From: a virus
IMG/VR virus record: IMGVR_UViG_3300009159_000105
Location: 1-46,493 of that record
Reading direction: 5' to 3' (one strand)
Length of the DNA: 46,493 nt
How positions within the stretch are numbered: position 1 is the first letter of the stretch; each line of letters starts with the position of its first letter. Made by a program: the position numbers and the translations under genes. Below the pieces are notes generated by a model. That model was not told where the DNA came from. It saw only the letters and a list, made by a program, of their open reading frames with translations, and did not search any database. Below are positions 24,361-32,965 of this stretch, piece after piece.

Positions 24361-24388
24361 TTGACAAGGATCCAAAATGTGCTATAAT
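24361..24388 (+). promoter_or_regulatory. Consensus sigma70-type promoter for the ligase operon
   Basis: TTGACA at 24361-24366 and TATAAT at 24383-24388, both perfect, separated by 16 bases. Transcription would start near 24395, about 24 bases before the ligase ATG. The perfect match to the host housekeeping consensus suggests early expression by unmodified host polymerase. Confidence 0.85.
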
Positions 24389-24418
24389 AATGGTACGTTA
24401 ACACACAGAGGATCCAAT

Positions 24419-25726
24419 ATGCCTTGCTACAAAATCATTGATGAGCTGTCGCTTACCAGCTCAAAGCTGGCCAAAGAAGCCATTGTGCTACGCGAAGCTG
24501 AAGCAGGTAACGCTGAACTGTTTGATGGGTTCCGTATGGCATATGACCCAATGATCACATTTGGCGTCAAGCAGATCCCTGAAAAACTCACACCCAACCA
24601 GACTGGCACTTTTACGTTTGCAGATTTTTGTGAGCTTGCACGTAAGTTGAGCCAGCGCGAACTCACTGGCAATGCCGCAAAAGAAGCCTTGGATGCGGCT
24701 GTGGTGCGTTCTACTGTGGCTGACTGGAATGGCTGGTATCGACGCATCTTGCTCAAGGACATGCGCTGTGGTGCTACTGAAGGTACTATCAATCGTGTCA
24801 CTGCCAAGAAGTTTTCCAAGTTTTCCATTCCGTTGTTTGAGTGCCAGCTGGCACATGACGGTGCCAATCATGAGAGCAAGGTAAGCGGCAACAAGCTGAT
24901 TGAAGTCAAGCTAGACGGGGTGCGTGTGCTCACTGTGGTTTACCCAGATGGGCGTGTGGATCAGTTCAGTCGCAATGGCAAGGAGCTTGTGAACTTTCCG
25001 CACATCAAAGAACAGTTTGCTAGCATTGCTGGCGCATTAAGTGAGCCCACTGTGTTTGATGGCGAGGTGATGAGCTCCAGCTTCCAGGACCTTATGCGCC
25101 AGGTACATCGTAAGAGTGATGTCAATGCACAGGATGCTATCTTGTACTTGTTTGACTGGTTACCGCTGGCTGATTTCCATCAGGGCAAGAGCGAGGTTGC
25201 GCAGTTGAATCGTAGCAACATGCTCAAAGAGTTTGTTGACAAGTTTGATCTGCCCAATGTACGCACCCTGGGATATGAGCATGTGAATCTTGCCAGCCCT
25301 GGAGGTATTGCACGTTTCCGCGAGATCAATGCCAAAGCCATTGCTGATGGTTATGAAGGCATCATGATCAAAGATCCTGCGGCACCATATGAGTGCAAAC
25401 GCTCTGTGGCCTGGCTCAAGCAAAAACCCTTTATTGAGGTCAGCCTCAAAGTGATAGATATAGAAGAAGGTACCGGCAAGAACGTAGGACGTCTTGGAGC
25501 CCTGGTGCTTGAAGGAGTTGATGATGGCAAGACTATCAAGACGAATTGTGGTAGTGGATTTAGTGATGACCTACGTGATGCTGTCTGGGCCGATCGTGTT
25601 AAAGTTCTTGGCCACTTGGTAGAAGTACGTGCCGACGCTGTGACACAGAACCAAGACGGCTCTTACAGCCTGCGCTTTCCACGGTTCAAAGGCTTCCGCG
25701 GTTTTGAAGCAGGAGAAAAGATCTAA
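24419..25726 (+). CDS. ATP-dependent DNA ligase
   Basis: 435 residues from the ATG at 24419, which has AGAGGA upstream; an ATG at 24377 lies before the -10 element of the promoter and cannot be used from it. Nucleotidyltransferase motifs in order: motif I EVKLDGVR with the adenylated Lys164, motif III VFDGEVMS near residue 220, motif IV EGIMIKDP near 320, motif V with AWLKQKP near 340, then an OB-fold end (VRADAVTQNQDGSYSLRFPR). It seals nicks during phage replication and repair, the role of gp30 in T4. An unknown gene follows immediately. Confidence 0.95.
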   Translation: MPCYKIIDELSLTSSKLAKEAIVLREAEAGNAELFDGFRMAYDPMITFGVKQIPEKLTPNQTGTFTFADFCELARKLSQRELTGNAAKEALDAAVVRSTVADWNGWYRRILLKDMRCGATEGTINRVTAKKFSKFSIPLFECQLAHDGANHESKVSGNKLIEVKLDGVRVLTVVYPDGRVDQFSRNGKELVNFPHIKEQFASIAGALSEPTVFDGEVMSSSFQDLMRQVHRKSDVNAQDAILYLFDWLPLADFHQGKSEVAQLNRSNMLKEFVDKFDLPNVRTLGYEHVNLASPGGIARFREINAKAIADGYEGIMIKDPAAPYECKRSVAWLKQKPFIEVSLKVIDIEEGTGKNVGRLGALVLEGVDDGKTIKTNCGSGFSDDLRDAVWADRVKVLGHLVEVRADAVTQNQDGSYSLRFPRFKGFRGFEAGEKI

Positions 25727-25727
25727 T

Positions 25728-26078
25728 TTGGCATACAACAATACCAGCAAGTGGTGGGAATTCGAAAGAGACCTGCCACTGAGGATAAAGATCCGCGAGC
25801 ACTCAATTCCTCCCTTCAAGGGGAGGTTCGTGCATGTGCTGACTATTATAGCCATGGACGTGGATGATCCACAGGATGTCATATCCAATGGCATCCACTC
25901 ATCTTGGGTCGGAGAATTTATTAGAAGCGAGGATGTTGTAGAAGTCTGGATAGCCGCACATCGCGATCCTTTTACACTTGACCGTCGTGTGAAAATTGCG
26001 TTGTTTGTCACACGAGAGCAGGAGTTTGTGCTACGTTTGCAACATACACACGAACTACCTGACCCTCATACTATTTGA
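25728..26078 (+). CDS. Hypothetical protein, about 116 residues
   Basis: I do not recognise it. The likely start is the TTG at 25728, two bases after the ligase stop, with AGGAG 12 bases upstream; another in-frame TTG at 25704 would overlap the ligase end. No ATG is available near the start. The protein contains SKWWEFERDLPLRIKIREHS, then GRFVHVLTIIAMDVDD, and ends in a His-rich tail (LQHTHELPDPHTI). Its stop codon abuts the stop codon of gp5 coming from the other strand. The frame is fully open beyond the ligase, which supports a real gene. Confidence 0.6.
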   Translation: MAYNNTSKWWEFERDLPLRIKIREHSIPPFKGRFVHVLTIIAMDVDDPQDVISNGIHSSWVGEFIRSEDVVEVWIAAHRDPFTLDRRVKIALFVTREQEFVLRLQHTHELPDPHTI

Positions 26079-28508
26079 TTATCCTGTACCGCCACCCATT
26101 GAACGCTTGGCGGCATCGGCTACAGCGGTTCTTGGATCACCGCTGTACTGGAACAACAATCTTCTAGCCTGGGCCGCAGTAACTTCGTTCATACCAGTGC
26201 TTGGACCCGAGCTTCCAACTCGACCTTGCCATCCTCGGTTTCCGTTGTATCCGCCTGGGTTTCTTAAGCCCTGAGCAAGTGACCTGATCCCTTCAATCAC
26301 ACGTTCTTCTCTTATCTTCGCTGATCCTTTGCTGACAATGTATTTTGGATAGCATCCATTGGCAATCAACTGTGCTTCTAGATTACGCCGAGAAGCTTCG
26401 CCAGGGTGACTACGTACCAGCTGTGCAATTCCATTCCAATTTTTCTGGCTGACCAGCTGTCTTAAAGGACCCATGTCTCTGCCGCCTGCAACACCGGGTT
26501 GTCTACCTCCGCCATTTTGATACCAGAAGCTTGCTAATCCGTTGAACACATTCTGTGGTACGGGACCACCTATGTTCCTTGCAAATTGGCCTTGGTTGGC
26601 TTGTATATATTCATTGATCAATGTCCAGGCTTCGTCTTCTGTCAATCCGCCATTCACATCAATGGCTTTCTTGTATGCCCAATGATTTTGATCGCGCATG
26701 CTGAAACCATAACCAATTGATGCCCATACAGTAGGATCAAGGTAGGCCACGCCCCTATATGCTTCAAATGTCATGATTAACAATGTTCCGTATATGTCAA
26801 CGCTTGAAGCATCAGTAGTTGGTCCCTTTTCGCAACTTGTATCTGATGATGGACGAGGTGGTACTTCACCGGCATTCCTGGAAGGATCATATCCTGGTTG
26901 TGTTGATGCGTTACCTGTGCCAGCTGGCGCCTTTCCTGGTGGGGTTGTTCTTGAAGTTGGTGTTCTTGGATATTCGCCATACCTATCTGGATCTGACTGC
27001 ACACCTGCTTTTGGATTGCTTAACAATCCATCAGCTGGTACACCCAACACGTTAGCTGAAGCTCGTGCTAGTGTACCAAGAACACCCTGTGTACCAATAC
27101 CTGTTACTTGCTGTATTGCTGAACCTAACACTCCGCCCAGGGTTCCTGCAACAGTTTGACCACCAATGGCTGACACACCTGGTAGACCAGACATACTTCC
27201 AGGTAATGTTGTTTGCTGTCCTGGTGGTAATGCTGAAGAGGTGTTATTACCAACTGCGGTGGCAGCAGATTCTGGAACTCCTTCAGCAGTCTCAGAATCT
27301 GAGTTTTGCGTTGAATTCTTACCAGTTGAGTCACCACATGAGCCGTGGCCTCCCCACGGCTCAGCTTCAGGAGCCGCAGTCACTACGCCTTGTCTGTATC
27401 CTTTGTTAACAGAAAGATCATTTAATGCAGGTAGTTTGGCTTCGTCAGCCTTAGGACCATTCATGTCAATTTTCTGCGCGGTTTCTTTGTAGTTGCCTGT
27501 TACCAAAAGATTGGCATTTTTCTTAGCAGTGGTATTAACATTTTCTCCAGTGACCTGTATATCAGCTACCGATTGCATCCTGATATCACCTGTACGGCTG
27601 CGCATGTTAATATCATTTCCTTCTATATTAACTGCTCCTTGTGCGGCAAGGTTGAGGTCGCCCATTGCATGTAGATTTATATGGCCAGCGCCAAACACAC
27701 TGAAAGATCCGTCTGCTCCTAATTCTACCCAAGCTGTTCCGTCTTTATTTGCCATATATACAAATCCACAACTGTCGTGTAAAACAATCTGGGCACCGTT
27801 GCGTGTTCTTAATCGAATAAGCCTATTATTGCCGTCTGTATCGCCGTCGTCCATGACAAACTGTTGCTGACCGCGAGTCAGCGTACCATGTACACGACTT
27901 GGACTTTCGCGTTGGCTGGTACTAGATGAAAATCCCCTGAACGGATCTTGATCAAGTCCTTGCTTCTTTAAGGAATCATCCAGCACACGATGACGTACCC
28001 TTTCCGTTGGCTGATCGGTTTCGTTGGTATGATTGTGCTCTGTTACAGGGCCTTCAACTACGTTGCCGTCTTTGTCCTTATACTTTCCTGTACCAATACC
28101 TGGTAATGAATGTGTAAGATTATCCTGGAACATTGTACCAATCACAACTGGTTGTCCTAGATCACCGTTAAGGAATGCAACTGTTACCTGTGTTCCAATA
28201 TCTGGAGCAGGCGTAAATGTACCATAGGCTTTTTGTACTTTTTCAAAGTCTGCTTGGTTGCTTCCTGGGTTTGGTGTTGCACCACCATGTGGTGTCAGAG
28301 ACTTGGCTGTTATCCAGCTGTTTGGATCAGTTTCTGCTCCGCCAAATGCAGGAACATGTATTTGCATCCTATTTAATTTTAGCGCATCAATGTTGTTCAT
28401 TACCTTGGCGGTATAAAAGCCAAATGCACTATTATTTTGTCCACTAGGTCCGTCGCGGTGTGCTGGCGCTACTGTGCCTCTGTCGGATGTGTTAATTGGT
28501 CTTGCCAT
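26079..28508 (-). CDS. 5: Baseplate central spike/hub lysozyme gp5, rearranged domains
   Basis: 809 residues (T4 gp5 is 575). N-terminal OB-fold: residues about 30-130 with GTQVTVAFLNGDLGQPVVIG. Next a spike-type beta-helix, residues about 245-350, with repeats such as GHINLHAMGDLNLAAQGAVN and IEGNDINMRS. Then about 200 residues of Gly/Ser/Pro-rich linker. Last, residues about 570-740, a T4-lysozyme-like domain: Glu582 (FEAYRG), Asp591 (YLDP) and Ser597 before IGYG have the spacing of Glu11-Asp20-Thr26, with Thr replaced by Ser. In T4 the lysozyme lies between the OB-fold and the beta-helix. It should pierce the envelope and cut peptidoglycan at injection. Next to the hub gene. Confidence 0.9.
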   Translation of the reverse strand: MARPINTSDRGTVAPAHRDGPSGQNNSAFGFYTAKVMNNIDALKLNRMQIHVPAFGGAETDPNSWITAKSLTPHGGATPNPGSNQADFEKVQKAYGTFTPAPDIGTQVTVAFLNGDLGQPVVIGTMFQDNLTHSLPGIGTGKYKDKDGNVVEGPVTEHNHTNETDQPTERVRHRVLDDSLKKQGLDQDPFRGFSSSTSQRESPSRVHGTLTRGQQQFVMDDGDTDGNNRLIRLRTRNGAQIVLHDSCGFVYMANKDGTAWVELGADGSFSVFGAGHINLHAMGDLNLAAQGAVNIEGNDINMRSRTGDIRMQSVADIQVTGENVNTTAKKNANLLVTGNYKETAQKIDMNGPKADEAKLPALNDLSVNKGYRQGVVTAAPEAEPWGGHGSCGDSTGKNSTQNSDSETAEGVPESAATAVGNNTSSALPPGQQTTLPGSMSGLPGVSAIGGQTVAGTLGGVLGSAIQQVTGIGTQGVLGTLARASANVLGVPADGLLSNPKAGVQSDPDRYGEYPRTPTSRTTPPGKAPAGTGNASTQPGYDPSRNAGEVPPRPSSDTSCEKGPTTDASSVDIYGTLLIMTFEAYRGVAYLDPTVWASIGYGFSMRDQNHWAYKKAIDVNGGLTEDEAWTLINEYIQANQGQFARNIGGPVPQNVFNGLASFWYQNGGGRQPGVAGGRDMGPLRQLVSQKNWNGIAQLVRSHPGEASRRNLEAQLIANGCYPKYIVSKGSAKIREERVIEGIRSLAQGLRNPGGYNGNRGWQGRVGSSGPSTGMNEVTAAQARRLLFQYSGDPRTAVADAAKRSMGGGTG

Positions 28509-28522
28509 CTCTGTACCTTAAG

Positions 28523-30511
28523 TTATGTTGGTGGTCTGACAGTGGCTTTTTCTAAAGCCGTGTACATGGATTCACCGTGTATCATTAAATCTCGAACGCC
28601 TGTTAATTCTTGTTCAAATCTGCCGCCAACAAATCTATTCCTGCATTCAGTTACTGTATACACACCTGATATCGTTCTATTGGTCGGTGCAAGACCAGAT
28701 TCTGTTTGAGTTGCAAGATCAGCAGATCTGACTTCCATATAAAACTTTTGTTGTCCTACAAAGAAATCTGCACGAGCGGCTTTTGCTCGCGTGATATCAG
28801 CTGGTATGCGTCCTGAAAAAGGTCCTTGAGAAAATACTGGTTTGGCCGCACCAAACCAGTATGGATCTCCTCGTATGGTCATTGTTATCTTTTGAAAGTC
28901 TGGTCCTGTATAGTTAAGTCCATCATACACATGTTGGAATTTCATTCGTCGACTTTCGGCCTGTGATGGGTTTGAATTTGCACCTGTGCCTTTATCTGTA
29001 GCATTATTATCATAGCTATACAGGTGCGGAAACACCGGAGCATCACCGGCACTTGCGCCACCTTGCCCTGACCCTGTGCCCGTTTGTATAGCTGGTATTT
29101 TTTCTTCGGCGTAACTTAGTTTTTGATTTACAGAATTAGTTGCACCCGACATCGGCTGTGCCGCGTTTACCAATCCTACCGCACTTAGTACGGTGTTTAC
29201 TATACCTGGCCGTTGTGTTGCACCTGGGCCTGTGGTTGCGCCGGATCCTGGTGAATATTGTCTTAAAAGATGTTCGGCAATGAACAATCCATATTCTGCT
29301 TTGATTTCAAACTTCAAGATTTCACTATTGATACCTGTAAAATAGTAATCATATCGCTTGCGTAGATTATTGATGTAGGCAGCATTGCTCAATCGCGCGG
29401 CAACCTGTGTCTGGAATTCGCCTTTTTCAATCTGATTCACTGGACCGTAAAACCAGTCTGGACTGTCTTGCAAAAAGATATAATAGTAAAACTTTTTAAC
29501 ATAGTCATTGGTAATGGTATCCCATCTACTATCCGGGTCTACCATTACGTCTACGCGATAAATTTGTTTGATTTTTTTAGCATCTTCAAGTGCTTTGGCC
29601 TTGTCAGTAATTTTTAGAGGATCGCTAAGTGTGCCATCTTGATTGAGTCCGTACTGCATGGCTTTTGTATCTGCCATGGCATTGTCAATGCATTGTAGTA
29701 TGGTTGAACCTTCTCTGTTGGTGTTCAGTAGGCCATTGCTGCCATCCATGGGTCTTGCTGTCTGGGATCGAAACTGTTGTTTCTCTGGATCGCTGGCTTC
29801 AAATTTGAAATGATCACTTGACGAAATAAATGGCTCTAGTATGAAATGCCATTCGTTTTCATACTGTTGCTCTCCTTTGCCAACTCTGCGTGTTTCTTCT
29901 TGCTTGAGTGTGGTTTCTAATTCTTTGATATAGTCCTTGAAATGACCCGCATGCTTGATTGTTTTGGTTGACGATAATGTGACATTGACATGCCGAGATG
30001 CGTCATAATCAAGTCCGCCAAAATGTAACTTGAACTCGCCGCCTTTTTCTGTCAGTCGTGTTTCTACTTTGAAAACCTGTACTATATAGATGCCGCGTTC
30101 GGGATCAATCTGTACGTTACCATTTGGAAGATGTCCTGGAAATTCAACTTCGATAAGATATCTACAATTGATAATGCCGTTGGCAACGCCAAGCGTGGCA
30201 GCAGATTCAACGATGGCATCCATGAACTTAAATCCGCTGGGATCTAGCACAGTCATGATTCCTTGTGCAAAGAAGGCAGAACGTGCATTTGGACTCAATG
30301 AATATGACTGCTTCAATTCTAAGTCTGTTAAAATGAACCTGCTGGTTGTTGCGCTTTCTGCTAGCGTGAATCCTTTACTGGGATCCATGAATAACGCATC
30401 TTGAGGACGCAGTAAACTAACACGTAGTCGATAATCCACACTATCATATTTGTTCAGTGTGTTTTGATCAAAGGTCAGTTTATCAAAAAGTGCTTTTGTT
30501 GTTACTGGCAT
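28523..30511 (-). CDS. Baseplate hub protein (gp27-type role)
   Basis: 662 residues. N-terminal half has beta-rich stretches (INCRYLIEVEFPGHLPNGNV; GIYIVQVFKVETRL; GGEFKLHFGGLDYD) consistent with a tube-like hub domain. A Gly/Ser/Pro-rich linker lies near residues 425-500. The C-terminal part KITMTIRGDPYWFG and GVYTVTECRNRFVGGRFEQE is a motif typical of hub proteins that carry the spike. Directly upstream of gp5 and overlapping gp53 by TGATG, it probably forms the trimer that holds gp5, the role of gp27 in T4. I infer the role from position and style rather than from clear sequence identity. Confidence 0.65.
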   Translation of the reverse strand: MPVTTKALFDKLTFDQNTLNKYDSVDYRLRVSLLRPQDALFMDPSKGFTLAESATTSRFILTDLELKQSYSLSPNARSAFFAQGIMTVLDPSGFKFMDAIVESAATLGVANGIINCRYLIEVEFPGHLPNGNVQIDPERGIYIVQVFKVETRLTEKGGEFKLHFGGLDYDASRHVNVTLSSTKTIKHAGHFKDYIKELETTLKQEETRRVGKGEQQYENEWHFILEPFISSSDHFKFEASDPEKQQFRSQTARPMDGSNGLLNTNREGSTILQCIDNAMADTKAMQYGLNQDGTLSDPLKITDKAKALEDAKKIKQIYRVDVMVDPDSRWDTITNDYVKKFYYYIFLQDSPDWFYGPVNQIEKGEFQTQVAARLSNAAYINNLRKRYDYYFTGINSEILKFEIKAEYGLFIAEHLLRQYSPGSGATTGPGATQRPGIVNTVLSAVGLVNAAQPMSGATNSVNQKLSYAEEKIPAIQTGTGSGQGGASAGDAPVFPHLYSYDNNATDKGTGANSNPSQAESRRMKFQHVYDGLNYTGPDFQKITMTIRGDPYWFGAAKPVFSQGPFSGRIPADITRAKAARADFFVGQQKFYMEVRSADLATQTESGLAPTNRTISGVYTVTECRNRFVGGRFEQELTGVRDLMIHGESMYTALEKATVRPPT

Positions 30512-30807
30512 CAGGCAAACCTTTTAACTGAATTTGGACTAGGTATAGTTATTTGTAATCCCGAAATAAAATCCCATACAGGATCTTCAAGTTTGTCTCT
30601 ATTGATTGCGGCAAATACCCACCAGAGTTTAGCGGTACCATAAAGATCATATGCTAGTTTATCAGGACGGTTAGCATATTTTGAATCTATCATGTATTGA
30701 GATTGATCGCTGTCTAATAAAATAGCCTGAGGGGTAAGATAATCTAAGTACGCTGACTTTAACTTTGTTACCGAATAAAAACTGCGAGGATCGTATGCAA
30801 CTGCCAT
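30511..30807 (-). CDS. 53: Baseplate wedge protein gp53-like
   Basis: 98 residues, shorter than T4 gp53 (196). YANRPDKLAYDLYGTAKLWW followed by VFAAINRD and then ISGLQITIPS is the LysM-like core of the gp53 family, which in T4 clamps the wedges together beside gp6 and gp25. The start and stop overlap those of both neighbours by one base (TAATG and TGATG), so it is coupled in the hub operon. The extra N-terminal domain of T4 gp53 is absent. Confidence 0.8.
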   Translation of the reverse strand: MAVAYDPRSFYSVTKLKSAYLDYLTPQAILLDSDQSQYMIDSKYANRPDKLAYDLYGTAKLWWVFAAINRDKLEDPVWDFISGLQITIPSPNSVKRFA

Positions 30808-31523
30808 TAGATGTATCCTTTATCTGCTAGTTGTCCACCTGCAAATTTACCAAGAGTAAATTCAGTACGAATTGGGCCAGTAGCACGTTGCACCATGAGT
30901 TCAATGTCGATTGTAAACAGCGTAGGAACCGCATGGTATTGGCCATCTACATTTAACTCTGCGTAGTCCACATCATCTGGTAAAGTTATACTGAAGCTCT
31001 TGACAACAACCGGTACGTTTTCAAACATATATCTTCCGTATGCTGTAAAACTAAGCACAGGAGGTGGCGCACCTCTAAGAGGATCGCCTTCACCATAACG
31101 CATCTTTGTTATTGTGCGCAAGAAATGTATCACACCCAAGCTGTGCTTTGCCCAAAGATCAGTTTGTGACGTAAATTTAGCACTGATACCGATATTTTGG
31201 ATCTGAGAACGATTGAATGCATGTGGCTGATAGTTAGTATGTGTCAGTTCCATTTCAGTGTACATTGCTTCAATACCGGTGCGTATCGTCGGTGTATAAG
31301 GAAAATTCAATACAAGGGTGTTGCCGCCACCGACAGCATTGCCGCCGAGTTTGGCTCTAACCCAGTCAGTAACCCCTTCAATACCTTGGCTGATTATGTT
31401 TGTACCGTTCTCTCTCGGCCCAGCTGTCCGTAGGAAACCCAGCAAGGGGCTGTTGGCAGCTTCGGCACCAAGTACTGTATTTGGGTCTGCTCGCATTGCG
31501 AGTCGGGCTGTGGTAATAGGCAT
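30807..31523 (-). CDS. Baseplate tail-tube junction protein, gp48/gp54-like
   Basis: 238 residues. The C-terminal half carries PPPVLSFTAYGRYMFENVPV then VVKSFSITLPDDVDYAEL and VPTLFTIDIELMVQ, the pattern of T4-like proteins that cap the hub and start the inner tube (gp48 and gp54). The N-terminus with SPLLGFLRTAG and WVRAKL is helical. First gene of the hub operon. I cannot tell gp48 from gp54, and only one such gene is visible here. A TAAATA element lies only seven bases from the ATG and no Shine-Dalgarno is seen, suggesting a leaderless mRNA. Confidence 0.65.
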   Translation of the reverse strand: MPITTARLAMRADPNTVLGAEAANSPLLGFLRTAGPRENGTNIISQGIEGVTDWVRAKLGGNAVGGGNTLVLNFPYTPTIRTGIEAMYTEMELTHTNYQPHAFNRSQIQNIGISAKFTSQTDLWAKHSLGVIHFLRTITKMRYGEGDPLRGAPPPVLSFTAYGRYMFENVPVVVKSFSITLPDDVDYAELNVDGQYHAVPTLFTIDIELMVQRATGPIRTEFTLGKFAGGQLADKGYI

Positions 31524-31529
31524 GATAAA

Positions 31530-31537
31530 CTATTTAG
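31530..31537 (-). promoter_or_regulatory. Late promoter, TAAATA type, very close to the start codon
   Basis: Minus strand ACTAAATAGTTTATC followed directly by ATG. With the usual 6-7 base distance from -10 to start, transcription would begin at or next to the ATG of the gp48-like gene. Confidence 0.5.
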
Positions 31538-31582
31538 TGCTTTGAAAAACCCAGCTTTATTGCATTTGGTATCTTAAAGAGG

Positions 31583-31611
31583 TTGACATCCACTGACTAA
31601 AACCGTATACT
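31583..31611 (+). promoter_or_regulatory. Sigma70-type promoter for gp55 operon
   Basis: TTGACA at 31583-31588 and TATACT at 31606-31611 with a 17-base spacer. The expected start is near 31618, next to the gp55 ATG at 31619, so the transcript would have almost no leader. No Shine-Dalgarno precedes the ATG. Confidence 0.8.
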
Positions 31612-31618
31612 GTTATAC

Positions 31619-32530
31619 ATGACAACTTCACCCGCAAAAACAATATATCTATCAAACAAAGATCTTCTCAAAGAGATCCACCACAGCAAAATGACTTATT
31701 GCTGGGTCAAAAGTCCAGAATATTACTATTACGATTTGATCCTTGACGATCTTGCCAAGTTCCATAATCGCAAAAATGTAGCCTTTCCTAAGGGAGCAAT
31801 AACTACAGCGAGAGAGAATCGTGCCAGTAGGCAAGCGGCGCAAGCATTGGAAGTCGCAGACCGTGAATGGCGAGAAACAGGGCAAAAAGGATTGAAACCA
31901 AAGCTGGATCAGTTCTTGCCAGATCCCAAGAAAATACCAGTGGAAGAACTAGTGATACGCACATCTTCTAGCTTTGACCATATTCCAGTTGAACCAGGGC
32001 GTAAAAACAAGCCCAAGATCACAGCAGACCTACACTCAAAAGTAAACTTTCCTCCATTCAAGCATTGGGTCAAGATTGAAGATGAATGGGTCGAGGTAGC
32101 CCGTAGTCACTGGAAAGGCGATCTCAAGAAGGGACAATTTAGTGTCAGTCATGGCAAAGTAGTTGATAACCTTGCCAGAATGTACATTAAATTGTGTGAG
32201 CGTTACAGCATGCGATCAAATTGGCGAGGCTATACCTACGTTGAAGAAATGCGAGGGCAAGCATTACTGCAACTCAGCCAGATTGGTTTGCAGTTTGACG
32301 AAAGCAAAAGCTCTAACCCATTCGCATACTATACCGCGGCCATAACCAACAGCTTCACCCGTGTGCTCAACATGGAAAAGAAGAATCAAAATATCCGAGA
32401 CGATCTCTTGCAAGACGCAGGACAAATGCCCAGCTGGTCACGCCAGCTAGAATACCAAGCACAACAAGTAGCCACAAGAGAGCGCAATGCTGCCTTGAGC
32501 GAAGGTGCCAAGGATGAGGAAGAAGTATAA
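31619..32530 (+). CDS. 55: Late-transcription sigma factor gp55
   Basis: 303 residues against 185 in T4. The N-terminal element IYLSNKDLLKEI corresponds to the T4 gp55 start. The sigma-region-2-like core is residues about 185-275: NWRGYTYVEEMRGQALLQLS, GLQFDESKSSNPFAYYTAAI and NSFTRVLNMEKKNQN. Between them lies an insertion of roughly 120 residues containing NFPPFKHWVKIEDEWVEVAR, which I believe is shared with aquatic T4-like relatives. The C-terminus is acidic (AKDEEEV), where T4 gp55 binds the sliding clamp. It should direct host polymerase to TAAATA late promoters, ten of which I find in this window. First gene of the operon with MazG and gp47/46. Confidence 0.92.
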   Translation: MTTSPAKTIYLSNKDLLKEIHHSKMTYCWVKSPEYYYYDLILDDLAKFHNRKNVAFPKGAITTARENRASRQAAQALEVADREWRETGQKGLKPKLDQFLPDPKKIPVEELVIRTSSSFDHIPVEPGRKNKPKITADLHSKVNFPPFKHWVKIEDEWVEVARSHWKGDLKKGQFSVSHGKVVDNLARMYIKLCERYSMRSNWRGYTYVEEMRGQALLQLSQIGLQFDESKSSNPFAYYTAAITNSFTRVLNMEKKNQNIRDDLLQDAGQMPSWSRQLEYQAQQVATRERNAALSEGAKDEEEV

Positions 32531-32531
32531 T

Positions 32532-32948
32532 ATGGACATGCAACATTATAAAGACTTTGTTGAGCGTATCACTAGCCCGCAAAGCAATAACCTACATGAT
32601 TTTATCAGCCGCTGTAGAGAACTTGAGGAACAGACCGCAGTTGAAGGCGCACCAGATCTCAATGTGCCGTTGTTTTTGACTGCGGCCATGGGCATTGGTA
32701 GCGAGGGCGGAGAGTTCCAGGAAATTGCCAAGAAGATCTTCTTCCAAGGCAAGCCTTTCACACAGGATGTTGTGTTCCATCTCAAACGTGAACTAGGTGA
32801 TATCATGTGGTATTGGGTCAATGCGTGTCGCGCACTTGGTCTCAATCCTGACGAAGTCATCTATGAAAACATCGCCAAGCTAGAATCACGATACGGCGAT
32901 AGTTTTTCAGTTAACCGTAGCGAGATCCGAAAAGACGGCGATCTCTAA
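32532..32948 (+). CDS. mazG: MazG-like nucleotide pyrophosphohydrolase
   Basis: 138 residues from the ATG at 32532, one base after the gp55 stop; GAGGAAG lies upstream inside the gp55 end. The MazG signature is present as Glu58-x2-Glu61 in GSEGGEFQEIAKK and Glu87-x2-Asp90 in LKRELGDIMWYW, the two acidic helices that bind magnesium. MazG-type enzymes hydrolyse nucleoside triphosphates to monophosphates. In cyanophages a role in shaping host nucleotide or alarmone pools has been proposed but not settled. It is co-transcribed with gp55 and gp47/46 from an early-type promoter. Confidence 0.9.
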   Translation: MDMQHYKDFVERITSPQSNNLHDFISRCRELEEQTAVEGAPDLNVPLFLTAAMGIGSEGGEFQEIAKKIFFQGKPFTQDVVFHLKRELGDIMWYWVNACRALGLNPDEVIYENIAKLESRYGDSFSVNRSEIRKDGDL

Positions 32949-32965
32949 TCACTAGAAGGAACACA

